Positions 53,478-62,584 of a stretch of 64,000 nucleotides of DNA are shown piece after piece (within the stretch, counting starts at the first letter, position 1; each line of letters opens with the position of its first letter). A program made the position numbers and the translations under genes. The notes under the pieces are model-generated. The model was not told where the DNA came from, ran no database searches, and saw only the letters and a program-made list of their open reading frames with translations. The stretch comes from JANMOK01 sp031415055 (GTDB lineage Bacteria > Pseudomonadota > Alphaproteobacteria > Rhodobacterales > Rhodobacteraceae). Location: assembly GCA_031415055.1 (NCBI GenBank), contig JANOQZ010000006.1, forward strand, positions 62,001 through 126,000, written 5' to 3'.

Positions 53478-56406
53478 GCACCCGCTCCCCTTCCGGATCA
53501 ATAAAACAAACTGGGGTAATCTCGCACAACGTCTCGATCCCGCGCAGCGGATCACAGGCGCGGATGCGCTGACCCATCCGCAAATGCCCGTCTTTGACGA
53601 ACCCCAAACCAATCATCTGGCCCAAAGTCGGCGAATAGCAAACCGAGGTCATATACCCCTGATCGTTCAGCCGATTGGCCACCACGCCTTCACCGGCAAA
53701 ATGCGCCCCGGCATGCAGCCGCGCGTTTGAAGCAACTGGCTTCAATCCGACCAGTTGATCGCGCCCCGGTTCGACCATCGCCACCCGCGAACTCATCGCT
53801 TTGCCGATGCAATCCTTTTTGTCCGACACCATCTTGGCCAACCCACAATCTACTGCCGTAGTCCGCCCGTGAATTTCGGCATGCGTGATATGCCCCTTTT
53901 CAATGCGCAGCACGTTCAGCGCCTCCAGCCCATAGGCCCCACCACCCATCGCCTCGGCCCGTGTCACCAATTCGCGCATCAGCGCGTCGCCATACCGTGC
54001 TGGAACCGCAATTTCATAGGCGTGCTCGCCGGAAAATGAGATACGAAACAACCGCCCCGCAACCCCGCCAACGCTCACCTTCCCGCAACCCATATAGGGA
54101 AAAGTGACGTTCGAAATCACTTCGCGGCAAATCCCCTGCACCAAATCCCGCGCCTTCGGCCCAGCAATGGAAAACTGCGCCCATTGCTCGGTGACCGAGA
54201 TGAACTGCACGTCCAATTCCGGCCACAGGCATTGTGCACAAAACTCCAGATGGCTCATCACCGGCCCGGCGGCCGCCGTCGTTGTGGTCATCAGAAAATG
54301 GTTCTCACCCAGCCGCGCCGAGGTGCCGTCATCCATAACAAACCCGTCTTCGCGCAGCATCAGCCCATAACGTACCCTGCCAACCTTCAGCGTCGAAAAC
54401 ATGTTGGAATAGACTCGGTCCAAAAATTCTGCCGCATCCGGCCCTTGAAGGTCGATCTTGCCCAAGGTGGTAACATCACAAACTCCGACCGCATTGCGGA
54501 CAAATCCCACTTCCCGATCGCAACTTTCGCGCCAATGCGCCTCGTTCACCCGTGGAAAATAGGCGGCGCGATACCAAAGCCCCGCTTCCAGCATCAGCGC
54601 GTTGCGCTCCACGGCAAACCCATGCGCCGGTGTAAATCGTTCCGGCGCGAAATCCTTGCCAACGGCACGCCCGGCGAAAGCGCCAATCTGGGTAGAAGTA
54701 TAAGGCGGGCGATAGGTCGTTGTCCCCGTTTCGGCAATCGTGCGCCCGGTCAATTCGGCCATCACCGCCAGCCCGGTCACATTGGCAATCTTGCCCTGAT
54801 CGGTGGACATGCCAAGCGTGGTGTATCGTTTCATATGCTCGACCGAGCGGAAATTTTCCCGATGCGCCAGTTCGAGGTCTTTGGTGGTCACATCGTTCTG
54901 GAAATCCAGCCAAGCCCGCCCGCGAGCGCCCTTAACCTGCCAGAACGCCTGCACGGCAACCGGAGCATCTTCGGCCTTGGGCAATTCGCTTTTCGCCACC
55001 TTGCGCCCCAAAAACTCCAGTGCCGCCCGCGCCGCCGCTTCACCTTCCGCCAAAGCCGCATGAGTCGAGAACGCCCCATTCGCCGCCCCCGCAACCTGCA
55101 TCCCCGGCACCATTCCCGCCACCGGCATAAAAGCGGCGATATCCTCGCGCCACACCGGTTTGCCATTCATATGACACGCCAGATGCACCGCCGGATTCCA
55201 GCCACCGGAAACCGCCAAACAATCGCAATCTATCCGCGCTATTCCACCCTCAGCCTTGCGCACCGAAATCGCGGTCAAACCTAGCCGCCCACTGGTAGAG
55301 ATCACTTGCCCCCCCGCATAGACGGGGCAATCAATATTCACCACAACATCTGGGCGCGTATCTATCAACGCCGTCACACGCACGCCCGCAGCGCGCAAAT
55401 CCCGCGCCGTCTTGTGCCCGTCATCGTTGTTGGTGAACACCGCCACCTTGCTGCCGGCAGCTACGCCAAAGCGATGCAAATAGGTGCGCACCGCGCCCGC
55501 AAGCATGACGCCCGGTCTGTCATTGCCGGGAAAGGCAATCATCCGCTCATGCGACCCACCAGCCAAAATCGCCCGTTTCGCCACAATGCGCCAAAACGTC
55601 TGGTCGGGTCGTCCCGCCCGATCCGCCAAATGGTCGGAAACCCGCTGTAAAGCCCCATAGCTGCCGCCGTCATAGGCCCCGGTCACGCAAGTGCGGCGCA
55701 TGACGCGAACGTTGGGCATCGCTTCCAACTCGGCAATTGCCGACTTCCCCCAATCCAACCCGGATTGGTCGCCGATTTCCAATATCTCGCCGTTTAGCCG
55801 CCCGCCGACGGTAAAATCTTCCTCGGCCAATATCACTTTCGCGCCCCATCGCGCCGCCGTCAGAGCCGCCGATAGGCCCGCCGGACCCGCGCCGATCACG
55901 AAAACATCACAAAACGCCCAAGCCTTGTCATAGACCTCGGGATCGGGCAGCCCCGACAATCGACCCAAACCAGCGGCCCGCCGTATCAGCGGCTCATAGA
56001 CCCGTTCCCAAAACGACCTCGGCCACATGAATGTCTTGTAGTAAAACCCCGCACTCAGAAACGGTGACAACGCATCATTCACCGCCATCGCGTCAAACTT
56101 TAACGACGGCCAACGGTTCTGGCTGACCGCCACCAACCCGTCGTAAATCTCTTGCATCGTTGCCCGCGTATTGGGCAGGTGCCGTGCGCCCTCGCCGACG
56201 CCCACCAGCGCGTTCGGTTCTTCCGATCCCGCCGTCAAAACACCGCGAGGCCGGTGATATTTGAACGACCGCCCCATCAACCGCACGTCATTGGCCAACA
56301 AAGCCGAGGCCAAAGTATCGCCTTGAAACCCGCTGAACACCCGACCGTCAAAGCGGAACGAAACCGCCTTGTCCCGATCGACCATCCCACCGACCGGCAA
56401 TCTCAT
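53470..56406 (-). CDS. soxA: Sarcosine oxidase alpha subunit
   Basis: Large NAD- and tetrahydrofolate-binding subunit, 978 residues. N-terminal ferredoxin-like domain (SFRFDGRVFSGFQGDTLASA, then MGRSFKYHRPRG), a pyridine-nucleotide oxidoreductase domain with FVIGAGPAGLSAALTAARWG, and from about residue 590 an aminomethyltransferase (GCV_T) domain that captures the formaldehyde unit as methylene-tetrahydrofolate (GVCDVTTLGKIDLQGPDAAE). ATG 56406 overlaps the soxD stop (ATGA). Confidence 0.95.
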   Translation of the reverse strand: MRLPVGGMVDRDKAVSFRFDGRVFSGFQGDTLASALLANDVRLMGRSFKYHRPRGVLTAGSEEPNALVGVGEGARHLPNTRATMQEIYDGLVAVSQNRWPSLKFDAMAVNDALSPFLSAGFYYKTFMWPRSFWERVYEPLIRRAAGLGRLSGLPDPEVYDKAWAFCDVFVIGAGPAGLSAALTAARWGAKVILAEEDFTVGGRLNGEILEIGDQSGLDWGKSAIAELEAMPNVRVMRRTCVTGAYDGGSYGALQRVSDHLADRAGRPDQTFWRIVAKRAILAGGSHERMIAFPGNDRPGVMLAGAVRTYLHRFGVAAGSKVAVFTNNDDGHKTARDLRAAGVRVTALIDTRPDVVVNIDCPVYAGGQVISTSGRLGLTAISVRKAEGGIARIDCDCLAVSGGWNPAVHLACHMNGKPVWREDIAAFMPVAGMVPGMQVAGAANGAFSTHAALAEGEAAARAALEFLGRKVAKSELPKAEDAPVAVQAFWQVKGARGRAWLDFQNDVTTKDLELAHRENFRSVEHMKRYTTLGMSTDQGKIANVTGLAVMAELTGRTIAETGTTTYRPPYTSTQIGAFAGRAVGKDFAPERFTPAHGFAVERNALMLEAGLWYRAAYFPRVNEAHWRESCDREVGFVRNAVGVCDVTTLGKIDLQGPDAAEFLDRVYSNMFSTLKVGRVRYGLMLREDGFVMDDGTSARLGENHFLMTTTTAAAGPVMSHLEFCAQCLWPELDVQFISVTEQWAQFSIAGPKARDLVQGICREVISNVTFPYMGCGKVSVGGVAGRLFRISFSGEHAYEIAVPARYGDALMRELVTRAEAMGGGAYGLEALNVLRIEKGHITHAEIHGRTTAVDCGLAKMVSDKKDCIGKAMSSRVAMVEPGRDQLVGLKPVASNARLHAGAHFAGEGVVANRLNDQGYMTSVCYSPTLGQMIGLGFVKDGHLRMGQRIRACDPLRGIETLCEITPVCFIDPEGERVRG

Positions 56407-56675
56407 TTCTTGCCCGCCTTCACGTCCTGCGCCAAAGCCACCGCCGAAATTTCGTGTGTTACGGTATTCCTTGTCACCACCAGCCAAGCGCGGCAGCCAA
56501 ATTCGTGCTGCCACAACTCGCGCAAAGGACCGGCCGGATTGTCGCGGATGTGAACATAATCATGAAACGCCGCTTGTCCTGCATCACCCTTTGGCCGGTC
56601 CAACAACTTTGCCGCCCCCAAATAGGTAAACTCGCGCCTGTCGCGCTCACCGCATTGCGGGCAGGTCAGGCGCAT
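56403..56675 (-). CDS. soxD: Sarcosine oxidase delta subunit
   Basis: Small zinc-binding subunit of 90 residues. The N-terminal CPQCGERDRREFTYLG supplies two Cys ligands; HDYVHIRDNPAGPLRELWQH and FGCRAWLVV are the conserved core. ATG 56675 is the family start. It overlaps soxA and lies about 110 bp downstream of soxB, across a repeat-like gap. Confidence 0.93.
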   Translation of the reverse strand: MRLTCPQCGERDRREFTYLGAAKLLDRPKGDAGQAAFHDYVHIRDNPAGPLRELWQHEFGCRAWLVVTRNTVTHEISAVALAQDVKAGKK

Positions 56676-56786
56676 GACAAAAAAGCCCCCACCCTGACCC
56701 GCAAGCGTGGGAGGGGACGCCAACACCAAACGCCACCGGACTCCTTCCCCCATTCTCGGGGGAAGGTCGGGACGGGGGCCATCGAC
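56676..56786. repeat. Repeat-like sequence between soxB and soxD
   Basis: The gap holds a perfect 9-bp stem, ccttccccc (56743-56751) with gggggaagg (56758-56766), and a second weaker pairing of cccac with gtggg upstream (about 56686-56713). The G/C-run composition (cccccaccctgaccc, ggagggga) resembles dispersed intergenic repeats of Rhodobacterales. It splits an otherwise overlapping sox operon. Confidence 0.5.
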
Positions 56787-58037
56787 CTAATGCTTATTCG
56801 GCTGCGCACCCGTCCCCTCCTCATCAATCACATGGCCGCTTTCAAACCGCCCAAGCCGGAACCGCGTCGCATGCTCGGAATACTCCCCCGTCGCAACCAA
56901 ATGCGCATAACACCACCCCGAAGCCGGAGTCGCTTTGAAGCCGCCATAATTCCAGCCACAGTTCAGAAACAAGCCCTCGATATGGGTCTTATCGATAATC
57001 GGCGACCCGTCCATGCTCATGTCCATGATCCCGCCCCAAGACCTTACCACCCGCGCCCGCCCGATCATCGGCATCAGCGCCATGCCCGCTTCCATCACAT
57101 GCTCCACCGTCGGCAAATTGCCGCGCTGCGCATAGGAATTGTAGAAATCCAGATCGCCACCAAACACCAACCCTCCCTTGTCGGACTGGCTGATATAGAA
57201 ATGCCCCATGCCAAACGAAACGACGTGGTTAATACATGGCTTCAAACCTTCAGTAACAAACGCCTGCAAAACATGGCTCTCAATCGGCAACCTTAACCCC
57301 GCCATCTGCCCCACCTGCGACGTCCGCCCCGCCACCGCCATCGCCACCTTGCCCGCGCCAATAAAACCGCGCGTCGTCTCTACCCCCTTCACCACCCCGG
57401 CCTCAATCCGAAACCCCGTCACCTCGCAGTTCTGGATCAAATCGACCCCCCGCGTATCCGCCCCGCGAGCATAACCCCAAGCCACCGCGTCGTGCCGCGC
57501 GGTGCCGCCGCGCCAATGCATCAGGCCGCCCCGAACTGGGAACCGCGCATTGTCGTAGTCCAGATACGGCAGCAAGCGACGCACCCCTTCGCGGTCCATC
57601 AGTTCGGCGTCGTCGCCTTGAAAATGCATCGCATTTCCCCGCCTCGCCGCTGCATCGCGCTGGGCATCGGAATGGAACAGGATCATATGCCCGCGCTGCG
57701 AATGCATGGCGTTGTAATTCAAATCCCGCTCCATCCCCTCCCACAATTTCAGCGAATGGGAATAAAACTCGGAATTGCCCGGTAGAAAGTAATTCGCCCG
57801 CACAATCGTGGTGTTCCTCGCCACATTGCCGCCCGCCAACCAACCGCGCTCCAGCACCGCCACATTGGTGATGCCGTGGTTCTTCGCCAGATAATATGCG
57901 GTAGCCAACCCATGCCCGCCGCCACCAATGATGATCACGTCGTAGGCAGGTTTCGGATCAGGGTCGCGCCAGACCGGCGTCCAGCCTTTCTGACCGGTCA
58001 ATCCGTTCTTCAGTATCGCAAGCGCCGAATAACGCAT
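56787..58037 (-). CDS. soxB: Sarcosine oxidase beta subunit
   Basis: FAD-dependent catalytic subunit of 416 residues that oxidises sarcosine to glycine. Rossmann motif YDVIIIGGGGHGLATAYYLA near residue 35, and VARNTTIVRANYFLPGNSEF and CGWNYGGFKATPASGW characteristic of SoxB (flavin region). ATG 58037 with GAGGAAAGG upstream is the start. First gene of soxBDAG, divergent from efp across about 155 bp, which should contain the operon promoter. Confidence 0.95.
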   Translation of the reverse strand: MRYSALAILKNGLTGQKGWTPVWRDPDPKPAYDVIIIGGGGHGLATAYYLAKNHGITNVAVLERGWLAGGNVARNTTIVRANYFLPGNSEFYSHSLKLWEGMERDLNYNAMHSQRGHMILFHSDAQRDAAARRGNAMHFQGDDAELMDREGVRRLLPYLDYDNARFPVRGGLMHWRGGTARHDAVAWGYARGADTRGVDLIQNCEVTGFRIEAGVVKGVETTRGFIGAGKVAMAVAGRTSQVGQMAGLRLPIESHVLQAFVTEGLKPCINHVVSFGMGHFYISQSDKGGLVFGGDLDFYNSYAQRGNLPTVEHVMEAGMALMPMIGRARVVRSWGGIMDMSMDGSPIIDKTHIEGLFLNCGWNYGGFKATPASGWCYAHLVATGEYSEHATRFRLGRFESGHVIDEEGTGAQPNKH

Positions 58038-58194
58038 TGGGGGCCTTTCCTCACACCCAACTAACAAATCCATCTTGCCCGCTTCGCGCAAGCACAATGC
58101 GTCGCATCGGCGAAATCACGCGAGGTGACCCCACCTTGCCAGCCAACCAGCCTTCAGCTACAGAGCCGCGACCCTTTCGATGAGCGAGCGCACT

Positions 58195-58758
58195 ATGGCC
58201 AAAATCAATGGCAACGAAATCCGCCCCGGCAACATCCTCGAACACGACGGCGGCCTTTGGGTTGCGGTCAAAACCGCGCATGTCAAACCGGGAAAAGGCG
58301 GCGCTTTCGCCCAGGTCGAAATGAAAAACCTGCGCAACGGCTCGAAACTCAACGAACGCTTCCGCTCCGCCGACAAGGTCGAACAGGTCCGCCTCGACCA
58401 GAAAGACCAGCAGTTTCTCTACGAATCCGACGGCAAGCTGGTGTTCATGGACAGTGAGACCTACGAACAAATCGAACTCGACGCCGACCTGCTGGGCGAC
58501 CGCCGCCCGTTCCTGCAAGACGGCATGACCATCAAGATCGAATATTACGAATCCGAAGCCCTGTCCTGCACCATGCCCGACCGCGTCACCTGCAAGATCG
58601 TCGAGACCGAACCCGTGGTCAAAGGCCAGACCGCCGCCAACTCGTTCAAACCCGCCATCCTCGACAACGGCGTCCGCGTCATGATCCCCCCCTTCGTTGG
58701 CGAAGGCGAAGCGATCATCGTCTCGACCGAAACGATGGAGTATGTGGAACGGGCTTAG
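58195..58758 (+). CDS. efp: Elongation factor P
   Basis: Translation factor of 187 residues that rescues ribosomes stalled at polyproline. Three OB-like domains; the KOW-like N-terminus KINGNEIRPGNILEHDGG and the tip loop HVKPGKGGAF with Lys34 at the modification position (lysylation type, not the Arg type). ATG 58195 is chosen to match family length; an ATG 15 bases earlier (58180) is in frame. It sits alone between the sox and bet operons. Confidence 0.96.
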   Translation: MAKINGNEIRPGNILEHDGGLWVAVKTAHVKPGKGGAFAQVEMKNLRNGSKLNERFRSADKVEQVRLDQKDQQFLYESDGKLVFMDSETYEQIELDADLLGDRRPFLQDGMTIKIEYYESEALSCTMPDRVTCKIVETEPVVKGQTAANSFKPAILDNGVRVMIPPFVGEGEAIIVSTETMEYVERA

Positions 58759-58759
58759 G

Positions 58760-60418
58760 TTACCGATCAGACTCCCGCCATCGCGGGTTGATCCAAGGCG
58801 CGTTGTCAATTGGTGCCAAAGCCACCTTGCCCAAAATGTGATCCGCCGCCTTCTCCCCAACCATGATTGAGGGTGCATTCAGATTGCCATTGGTGATCTG
58901 CGGAAATATCGAGGAATCCGCCACCCTTAGCCCCTCAACCCCAATCACCCGGCATTGGGCATCGACTACAGCCATCGCATCGTCGCGCCGCCCCATCCGC
59001 GCCGTGCCACAAGGGTGATAGGCGCTTTCCACATGTTCGCGCAAAAACGCATCCAGTTCCGCATCGCTCTGCACGGTCGAACCTGGTTGAATTTCTTTCC
59101 CGGCATAGGCCGCAAACGCTTTTTGCGCAAAAACCTCTCGCGCCAGCCGCACGCAATGGCGAAACTCGCCCCAATCGTCAGCATGGGACATATAATTGAA
59201 CTTGATCAACGGCTTGTCGTCCGGGCTTGCCGACCGCAACCGGACGGACCCGCGCGATTTCGATCGCATCGGTCCGACATGCGCCTGATATCCGTGCCCT
59301 TCCGCCGCCGCCTTTCCATCGTAACGTATCGCCATCGGCAGAAAATGAAATTCAATATCCGGATAGTCCACGCCTGCAGCCGATCGCACAAACCCCGCCG
59401 ATTCAAACTGGTTTGAAGTGCCAATTCCACGCTTCAAAAACAACCATTCCGCTCCAATTCGCGCTTTCGACCAAAGGTTCCAATGTTTGAACAAGGTGAT
59501 CGGCTGCAAACTGACTTGTTGCACATAGACTTCCAGATGGTCCTGCAAATTCGCGCCAACGCCAGGCCGATCCGCGATCACCGAAATCCCATGTTCCGCC
59601 AAATGCGCCGCCGGTCCAATCCCCGACAACATCAGCAGCTTCGGCGAATTGATCGATGACGCCGCGACAACGACCTCCCGCCGCGCTTTCACCAACTCCA
59701 CCCGACCGCCACCACGCTCAATTTCAACCCCAACGGCACGGCCATCCTCAATCACAATTTTCCGGGCAAAACACCGCAACAAATCGCAATTTTCCCGCTT
59801 CAATGCTGGTCGCAAATAGGCATTCGCGGTTGACCACCGTCGCCCCTGCCAGACCGTCTGTTCCATCGGACCAAAGCCTTCCTGCTTGGCCCCGTTATAG
59901 TCGCGCGTCTCCTCAAACCCTGCCTGCTTGCCAGCCTCGATAAACGCCTGATACAGCGGGTTTTCACGCTTGCCGCGTGTCACATGCAGCGGCCCGTCAA
60001 CACCTCTCCAAGCGGCATCTCCGCGCCCGTGCCACTGCTCCATCCGCTTGAAATAGGGCAAGACATCGCGGTAAGCCCAACCCTCGGCACCCATAGCTTC
60101 CCAAGTATCAAAATCCCGCGCATGCCCGCGCACATAGACCATACCGTTGATCGAGGATGACCCGCCCAAAACCTTGCCACGCGGCGTCGCCAAAACACGG
60201 CCCCCCAAATGCGGCTCCGGCTCGGTTTGGAAACCCCAGTCATACCGTTTCATGCCCATGGGATAGGACAACGCTGCTGGCATCTGAATGAACGGCCCCC
60301 AATCCGACCCGCCATATTCCAATACCAGCACCGAGTTACGCCCGTCTTCTGACAGCCGATACGCCAGTGCCGCTCCAGCTGAGCCAGAGCCGATGATAAC
60401 GAAATCTGCTTCCATCAA
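58760..60418 (-). CDS. betA: Choline dehydrogenase
   Basis: FAD-dependent GMC oxidoreductase of 552 residues oxidising choline to betaine aldehyde at the membrane. FAD motif FVIIGSGSAGAALAYRLSED at the N-terminus, GMC signatures GKVLGGSSSINGMVYVRGHA and ASSINSPKLLMLSGIGP, and the active-site His in AYHPCGTARMG. The start overlaps the betB stop (ATGA). Last gene of betIBA. Confidence 0.95.
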   Translation of the reverse strand: MMEADFVIIGSGSAGAALAYRLSEDGRNSVLVLEYGGSDWGPFIQMPAALSYPMGMKRYDWGFQTEPEPHLGGRVLATPRGKVLGGSSSINGMVYVRGHARDFDTWEAMGAEGWAYRDVLPYFKRMEQWHGRGDAAWRGVDGPLHVTRGKRENPLYQAFIEAGKQAGFEETRDYNGAKQEGFGPMEQTVWQGRRWSTANAYLRPALKRENCDLLRCFARKIVIEDGRAVGVEIERGGGRVELVKARREVVVAASSINSPKLLMLSGIGPAAHLAEHGISVIADRPGVGANLQDHLEVYVQQVSLQPITLFKHWNLWSKARIGAEWLFLKRGIGTSNQFESAGFVRSAAGVDYPDIEFHFLPMAIRYDGKAAAEGHGYQAHVGPMRSKSRGSVRLRSASPDDKPLIKFNYMSHADDWGEFRHCVRLAREVFAQKAFAAYAGKEIQPGSTVQSDAELDAFLREHVESAYHPCGTARMGRRDDAMAVVDAQCRVIGVEGLRVADSSIFPQITNGNLNAPSIMVGEKAADHILGKVALAPIDNAPWINPRWRESDR

Positions 60419-61881
60419 TACGGGCTCGCCACCGCCCCCATACTGACATAGACCGACTTGATCTGCGAATAATGCTCAATCGCCGCCGCCGAATTCTCGC
60501 GGCCCATGCCCGATGCCTTGACCCCGCCAAACGGCACTTCAACTGGAGCCAAATTATAAGCATTGATCCAGCACGTGCCCGCCTGCAGTTTGCTGACCAC
60601 TCGGTGCGCCCGCGTAATATCCCGCGTGAACACCCCCGCCGAAAGACCGAATTGCGTGTCATTGGCCCGCGCAATAACCTCGTCCTCGGACACAAAATCC
60701 AACACACACATCACCGGACCGAAAATCTCTTCCCGCGCGATCCGCATGTGATCTTTGACACTTGCGAAAATCGTCGGTTCAATAAAGCACCCCGCTTCCA
60801 TCCCCTGCAGACGGGCAACCGAGCCGCCCGCCAACACCTTTGCGCCCTCAGCTTTCCCAATCTCCAGATAGGCCATCACCTTGTCGCGTTGTGTCGCGGA
60901 AACCATCGGCCCCATCTGCACGCTTTCGTCCATCGGGTCGCCTATAGTGATCGCCTTGGTCCGCGCCACCAATCGCTGCAGAAACCGTTCCCGAATGCCC
61001 GCCTGCACAAATACGCGGGTTCCGTTCGAACAAACCTGTCCCGCCGAATAGAAATTACCCAGCATCGCCCCGCCGACCGCGTCTTCCACATCGGCATCAT
61101 CAAAAATGATCAACGGCGACTTGCCGCCCAATTCCATCGTCACATGTTTCATCCCACCCGCCGCCATCGCTGCAACCTTGCGCCCGGTTGGAACCGATCC
61201 CGTCAGCGACACTTTGGCCACGTCTGGATGGGTCGCCAAAGCGGCGCCAATATCGCCATAGCCTTGAACGACATTGAAGCAGCCCTTCGGCAATCCTGCC
61301 TCGATCAGAATTTCCGCAATCTTCAGCGCACACAGCGGTGTCATTTCGGACGGTTTGAACACCATCGCATTGCCACAAACCAACGCAGGCGCCGATTTCC
61401 AACAGGCAATCTGGGTTGGATAGTTCCAAGCACCTATCCCCACGCAAACCCCTAGCGGCTCGCGAATCGTATAGGCAAAATCACTGCCCAAAGGAATGTG
61501 GGTGCCGCCTAAGGTGCCAGCCAAACCGCCAAAGAACTCGAACGCATCCGCCCCCGATGCTGCATCGGCAACCAAAGTTTCCTGCAACGGTTTGCCAGTG
61601 TCCAACGTCTCCAGAACCGATAATTCGCGGTTGCGTGCGCGGATAATATCGGCCGCCCGCCGCAAAACTCGACCGCGCTCCACCGGTTTCAACGCGGCCC
61701 ATTCGCCTTGCGCCCGTTTTGCTGCCGCCATTGCCTGCTCAACAATCTGCGGCGTCGCCGAGTGCAACCGCGCGATGATTTCGCCCGCTGCTGGATAAAC
61801 GCATTCAATCAACTTGCCAGCGGCATCCTCGACATATTCACCATCGATGAAATGCGATCCTTTGGGTTGCGCCCGCATCAT
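60415..61881 (-). CDS. betB: Betaine aldehyde dehydrogenase
   Basis: NAD-dependent aldehyde dehydrogenase of 488 residues making glycine betaine. Catalytic Glu250 in MELGGKSPLI and Cys284 in GQVCSNGTRV; the NAD-binding turn is in SLTGSVPTGRKVAAMA. Both flanks overlap by 4 bp (betI upstream, betA downstream). A second ATG follows immediately (61878). Context separates it from generic ALDHs. Confidence 0.95.
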   Translation of the reverse strand: MMRAQPKGSHFIDGEYVEDAAGKLIECVYPAAGEIIARLHSATPQIVEQAMAAAKRAQGEWAALKPVERGRVLRRAADIIRARNRELSVLETLDTGKPLQETLVADAASGADAFEFFGGLAGTLGGTHIPLGSDFAYTIREPLGVCVGIGAWNYPTQIACWKSAPALVCGNAMVFKPSEMTPLCALKIAEILIEAGLPKGCFNVVQGYGDIGAALATHPDVAKVSLTGSVPTGRKVAAMAAGGMKHVTMELGGKSPLIIFDDADVEDAVGGAMLGNFYSAGQVCSNGTRVFVQAGIRERFLQRLVARTKAITIGDPMDESVQMGPMVSATQRDKVMAYLEIGKAEGAKVLAGGSVARLQGMEAGCFIEPTIFASVKDHMRIAREEIFGPVMCVLDFVSEDEVIARANDTQFGLSAGVFTRDITRAHRVVSKLQAGTCWINAYNLAPVEVPFGGVKASGMGRENSAAAIEHYSQIKSVYVSMGAVASPY

Positions 61882-62459
61882 TTTCGCCCCACTTGAACAT
61901 TCACAAAATCTTCAACAATCGCAATCGCCTGCGCCGCGTTGGGCACGGTCGTGCGCAAGGCATGCCGCAAATAAACCCCGTCAATCATCGCGCCGATCCC
62001 TTCGGCCACGCGTCGCGCCTCGTTTTTCGACAGAAGCGACCCCAACGCATGCGTCAAATTGCTGTGCAGACGTCGCGCGTAAACCCGTAACAACCGTGCC
62101 GCCTCAACCGAACCCTGCGCTTTGACATAAAAATTCAACCAAGCCGAAATCGTCTCCGCGCCAAATTGCTCGGGCGAAAAGTTGGCTGCGATGATCGCCG
62201 AGACTCGGCAACGGCCATCGGCAACACCCACCAAATCCCGCTTCACCTTATGCCCCAACTCGCGCAACAAATGCCGCATCGCTGCGATGATCAAATCTTC
62301 TTTGCCACCAAAATAATGGTGCGCCAAAGCGCTGGATACTCCGGCTCGTCGGGCTATTTGCCCGACGGTCACATCCAGCGATCCGGTCGCGTGGATCTGC
62401 TCAATCGCTGCCCCTATCAGCGCACGACGGCGTATCGGCTCCATCCCAAGTTTCGGCAC
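61878..62459 (-). CDS. betI: TetR-family repressor BetI
   Basis: Choline-responsive repressor of the bet genes, 193 residues. N-terminal TetR helix-turn-helix (VGQIARRAGVSSALAHHYFG) and a helical ligand domain (AWLNFYVKAQGSVEAARLL). The start is set to a GTG at 62459: this yields the N-terminus PKLGMEPIRRRALIGAAIEQ, which matches known BetI proteins, and places GAAGG nine bases upstream. The in-frame ATG at 62468 would abut that ribosome-binding site. It is divergent from choX; a TetR-type dyad lies between the two genes. Confidence 0.93.
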   Translation of the reverse strand: MPKLGMEPIRRRALIGAAIEQIHATGSLDVTVGQIARRAGVSSALAHHYFGGKEDLIIAAMRHLLRELGHKVKRDLVGVADGRCRVSAIIAANFSPEQFGAETISAWLNFYVKAQGSVEAARLLRVYARRLHSNLTHALGSLLSKNEARRVAEGIGAMIDGVYLRHALRTTVPNAAQAIAIVEDFVNVQVGRK

Positions 62460-62483
62460 GAAACGCATCCTTCAAAGTTTTTC

Positions 62484-62499
62484 TTGACTGACCAGTCAA
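62484..62499. promoter_or_regulatory. Probable BetI operator
   Basis: ttgact-gacc-agtcaa, a 6-bp inverted repeat with a 4-bp centre, 25 bp upstream of the betI start and in the betI/choX divergent gap. TetR-family repressors bind such sites; binding would control both the bet operon and possibly the choline transporter. Confidence 0.6.
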
Positions 62500-62529
62500 T
62501 CAATATCAATTTCCACCCTAGAAAGGCGC

Positions 62530-62557
62530 TTGGCCTTCGTCAATCTGTCACTATGAT
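62530..62557 (+). promoter_or_regulatory. choX promoter candidate
   Basis: -35-like TTGGCC (62530-62535), 16-bp spacer, -10 TATGAT (62552-62557), 28 bp before the choX ATG. The -35 is weak, so this may need an activator or be misassigned. Confidence 0.4.
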
Positions 62558-62584
62558 GATGGAAACAAAATATGGGAGGACTAC

